Origin: Methanobacteriota archaeon
GTDB lineage: Archaea; Hydrothermarchaeota; Hydrothermarchaeia; Hydrothermarchaeales; JACRDW01
DNA length: 8,726 nt
Assembly: GCA_016212785.1 (NCBI GenBank)
Contig: JACRDW010000033.1
Location: forward strand, 1 to 8,726
Reading direction: 5' to 3'
Of this stretch, positions 7,160 through 8,726 are shown piece after piece. Position numbers and translations under genes: made by a program. The first letter of the stretch is position 1. The number at the start of each line of letters is the position of its first letter. The notes below the pieces were generated by a model, which saw only the letters and a program-made list of their open reading frames with translations, made no database searches and was not told where the DNA came from.

Positions 7160-7402
7160 CCATTTTCCCTTGCGAAGGAAACAAATTCTATCTGCGTAAT
7201 CGATGACAGAATAGGAAGGGCATTTGCCAAGAGTTTAAAGGGTAAGACGATATACTCTGCGGCTTTGGTTGTAGAAGCGCTGGTAAAGAAAATCATCACG
7301 AAGCAAGAGGCAAAAAATTTCATCGATAAAATGATAGCAAACGGCTGGAGATGCGACGTAGAAACTTATAGGGAAATTCTTGCCAAAATCGAAATTAAAT
7401 AA
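7160..7402 (+). pseudogene. C-terminal remnant of a PIN-like (DUF3368/COG2405-type) protein
   Basis: An open frame runs from an in-frame TAA (7157-7159) to the TAA at 7400-7402, about 80 codons, with no ATG or plausible start near its 5' end. From about 7163 it reads FSLAKETNSICVIDDRIGRA, then a helical region including ALVVEALVKKIITKQEA and ending AKIEIK. This pattern resembles the C-terminal half of predicted PIN proteins of the DUF3368/COG2405 kind, in which an acidic pair (here DD) is followed by a helix and a terminal domain. The N-terminal half, which would hold the first two catalytic acids, is missing. The fragment lies directly between the intact vapC and gyrA and may now contribute only the gyrA promoter. 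The family assignment is from recollection of the pattern; the truncation is seen directly. Confidence 0.55.
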
Positions 7403-7433
7403 GCTTTTTATTCTCGGAGGTTGATTCTAAACC
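7394..7433 (+). promoter_or_regulatory. gyrA upstream signals: TATA candidates and Shine-Dalgarno
   Basis: ATTAAATAA at 7394-7402 and CTTTTTATTC at 7404-7413 are AT-rich TATA candidates overlapping and following the end of the PIN remnant. GGAGGT at 7416-7421 is a strong Shine-Dalgarno match but stands 12 nt from the gyrA ATG, longer than usual. No in-frame start lies nearer, because a TAA at 7428-7430 precedes the ATG. Because gyrA is 1.7 kb from gyrB with reverse-strand genes between, it probably needs its own promoter. Confidence 0.45.
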
Positions 7434-8726
7434 ATGGCAGCAGAGGAACAGAAATCCAAGGAAATCATTATCCCGGTGAAAATCGAGGAGGAGATGAAGA
7501 AGAGCTACATCGATTACGCAATGAGCGTCATCGTGGGTCGAGCTCTTCCTGACGTGCGGGACGGTCTGAAGCCGGTGCACAGGCGCATTCTGTATGCGAT
7601 GCAGGAACTGGGCAATACGCACGACAAGCCCTACAAGAAGTCTGCGAGAATCGTGGGTGAGGTTTTGGGAAAGTATCATCCCCACGGCGATGTCGCCGTT
7701 TACGATGCGCTCGTCAGAATGGTTCAGGATTTTTCGATGCGCTGTCCATTAATCGACGGTCAGGGAAACTTTGGAAGCGTCGATGGAGATGCTCCGGCTG
7801 CGATGCGATATACCGAGGTGAGGCTTGCAAGAGCCGCAGAAGAAATGCTCGCAGACATAGATAAAAATACAGCCGACTTCGTTCCTAACTTCGACGAGTC
7901 GCTCCAGGAGCCCAGCGTGCTTCCTGCGAAGCTGCCAAATCTCCTTCTGAACGGCTCTTCTGGAATAGCGGTTGGGATGGCTACGAACGTGCCACCGCAC
8001 AATTTAGGAGAGCTCGTGGATGCAATTATAACGCTCATAGGAAATTCGGATGCAAGCGTTGAAGAGCTGATGGAAGTTATAAAGGGCCCTGATTTCCCGA
8101 CCGGTGCCTTCATTTTCGGTAAAGAAGGGATAAAAGAAGCATATAAAAGCGGCAGGGGAAGCATTAAACTCAGAGCCAAGGCTGCGGTAGAGAAAAAGAA
8201 GGAGAGAGAAAGGATAATCGTTACCGAGCTTCCGTATCAGGTAAATAAAGCCAAGTTGCTCGAAGACACCGCTGCCCTTGTGAGAGACAAAAAAATCGAG
8301 GGCATAGCAGATTTGCGGGACGAGAGCGACAGAGAAGGCATGCGGGTTGTGATTGAGCTCAAGGGCAGCGCAGTTGCAGAGGTCGTGCTGAACCAGCTTT
8401 ACAAGCACACGCAGATGGAAACTGCATTCGGCATAATAAATCTAGCAATCGTGGACGGCGAGCCAAAGGTGCTCAGCCTCAAGGATACGATTCTCGAGTA
8501 CATCAAGCACCGCAAAAACGTTGTCACGAGAAGGTGTCAGTTCGAGCTGGACAAGGCGCAGAAGCGGGCACACATACTGGAAGGTCTGAAAGTTGCTCTG
8601 AGCAGCATCGATGCTGTCGTAAAAATCATAAAAGGCTCAAAGACAGTCGAGGCTGCGAGAGACGCCTTAATTTCAAATTTCAGGTTAAGCAGGGAGCAGT
8701 CCCAGGCTATATTAGATATGCGCCTG
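7434..8726 (+). CDS. gyrA: DNA gyrase subunit A, 3'-truncated by window edge
   Basis: GyrA cuts and rejoins DNA in the gyrase A2B2 complex. The first 431 residues are visible and the frame is still open at the window end. Residues 10-40 align with the E. coli start ([11 protein letters not shown], then [17 protein letters not shown]), which supports the ATG at 7434. The winged-helix region contains the quinolone-determining segment [16 protein letters not shown] (81-96); the catalytic tyrosine is Tyr126 in [12 protein letters not shown]. The tower domain contains [19 protein letters not shown] and [12 protein letters not shown]. The coiled-coil arm begins near residue 360, and [14 protein letters not shown] closes the visible part. 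Val87 stands where E. coli has Ser83, while Asp91 keeps the Asp87 position. The C-terminal DNA-wrapping beta-pinwheel and the GyrA box, which separate gyrase from topoisomerase IV, are outside the window. The pairing with gyrB supports gyrase. Confidence 0.96.
   Translation, partial: MAAEEQKSKEIIIPVKIEEEMKKSYIDYAMSVIVGRALPDVRDGLKPVHRRILYAMQELGNTHDKPYKKSARIVGEVLGKYHPHGDVAVYDALVRMVQDFSMRCPLIDGQGNFGSVDGDAPAAMRYTEVRLARAAEEMLADIDKNTADFVPNFDESLQEPSVLPAKLPNLLLNGSSGIAVGMATNVPPHNLGELVDAIITLIGNSDASVEELMEVIKGPDFPTGAFIFGKEGIKEAYKSGRGSIKLRAKAAVEKKKERERIIVTELPYQVNKAKLLEDTAALVRDKKIEGIADLRDESDREGMRVVIELKGSAVAEVVLNQLYKHTQMETAFGIINLAIVDGEPKVLSLKDTILEYIKHRKNVVTRRCQFELDKAQKRAHILEGLKVALSSIDAVVKIIKGSKTVEAARDALISNFRLSREQSQAILDMRL

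Noticed and set aside
7749..8408. Minus-strand ORFs inside gyrA
   Set aside because: gyrA is continuous with strong homology through this stretch and runs off the window edge; the antisense frames have no recognisable motif.

Overview
The window is a stretch of an archaeal chromosome. The signs are an archaeal-type TruA, an archaeal clamp-loader large subunit (RfcL), a single-OB-fold ssDNA-binding protein of the Sulfolobus SSB type, TATA-box promoters, nearly leaderless genes and many PIN-domain toxin genes. It also carries DNA gyrase (gyrB and gyrA), an enzyme archaea acquired from bacteria. This points to a gyrase-bearing lineage such as a euryarchaeote, but the sequence alone does not fix the phylum. 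No rRNA, tRNA, CRISPR array, transposase or integrase was seen.

Layout. (1) 1-651 (+): 3' part of truA, cut by the window edge. (2) 652-2320 (-): rfcL followed 7 nt downstream by a 112-residue helix-turn-helix gene, probably one transcript. (3) 2321-2403: compact divergent promoter with a 15-bp inverted repeat shared by rfcL and the SSB gene. (4) 2404-2829 (+): SSB gene. It meets a 45-codon small ORF on the other strand end to end (2826-2963). (5) 3080-3349 (+): 89-residue winged-helix regulator. (6) 3442-5742 (+): gyrB, 766 codons, with a C-terminal insert of the Gram-negative kind. (7) 5743-7402: a 1.7-kb patch of PIN-domain toxin-antitoxin genes. It holds a reverse-strand vapBC whose toxin is broken by a one-base frameshift, an intact abrB-vapC pair on the + strand, and a 5'-truncated remnant of a third PIN-like gene. 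(8) 7434-8726 (+): gyrA, first 431 codons, running off the edge.

The rfcL, SSB and gyrase genes form a DNA replication and topology neighbourhood. The patch between gyrB and gyrA is accessory DNA that has split what is often a gyrBA pair. The strongest hint of how it arrived is a second, diverged copy of the gyrB 3' end at 6432-6464, lying between the two toxin-antitoxin modules. Several of its differences from gyrB are silent at the codon level. It therefore looks like a displaced tail of another gyrB allele rather than a simple tandem copy, as would be left if DNA had integrated at, or recombined into, the gyrB 3' end. Inverted repeats sit immediately 5' of four genes or gene pairs (rfcL/SSB, the 89-residue regulator, vapB and abrB), suggesting operators placed at the transcription start.
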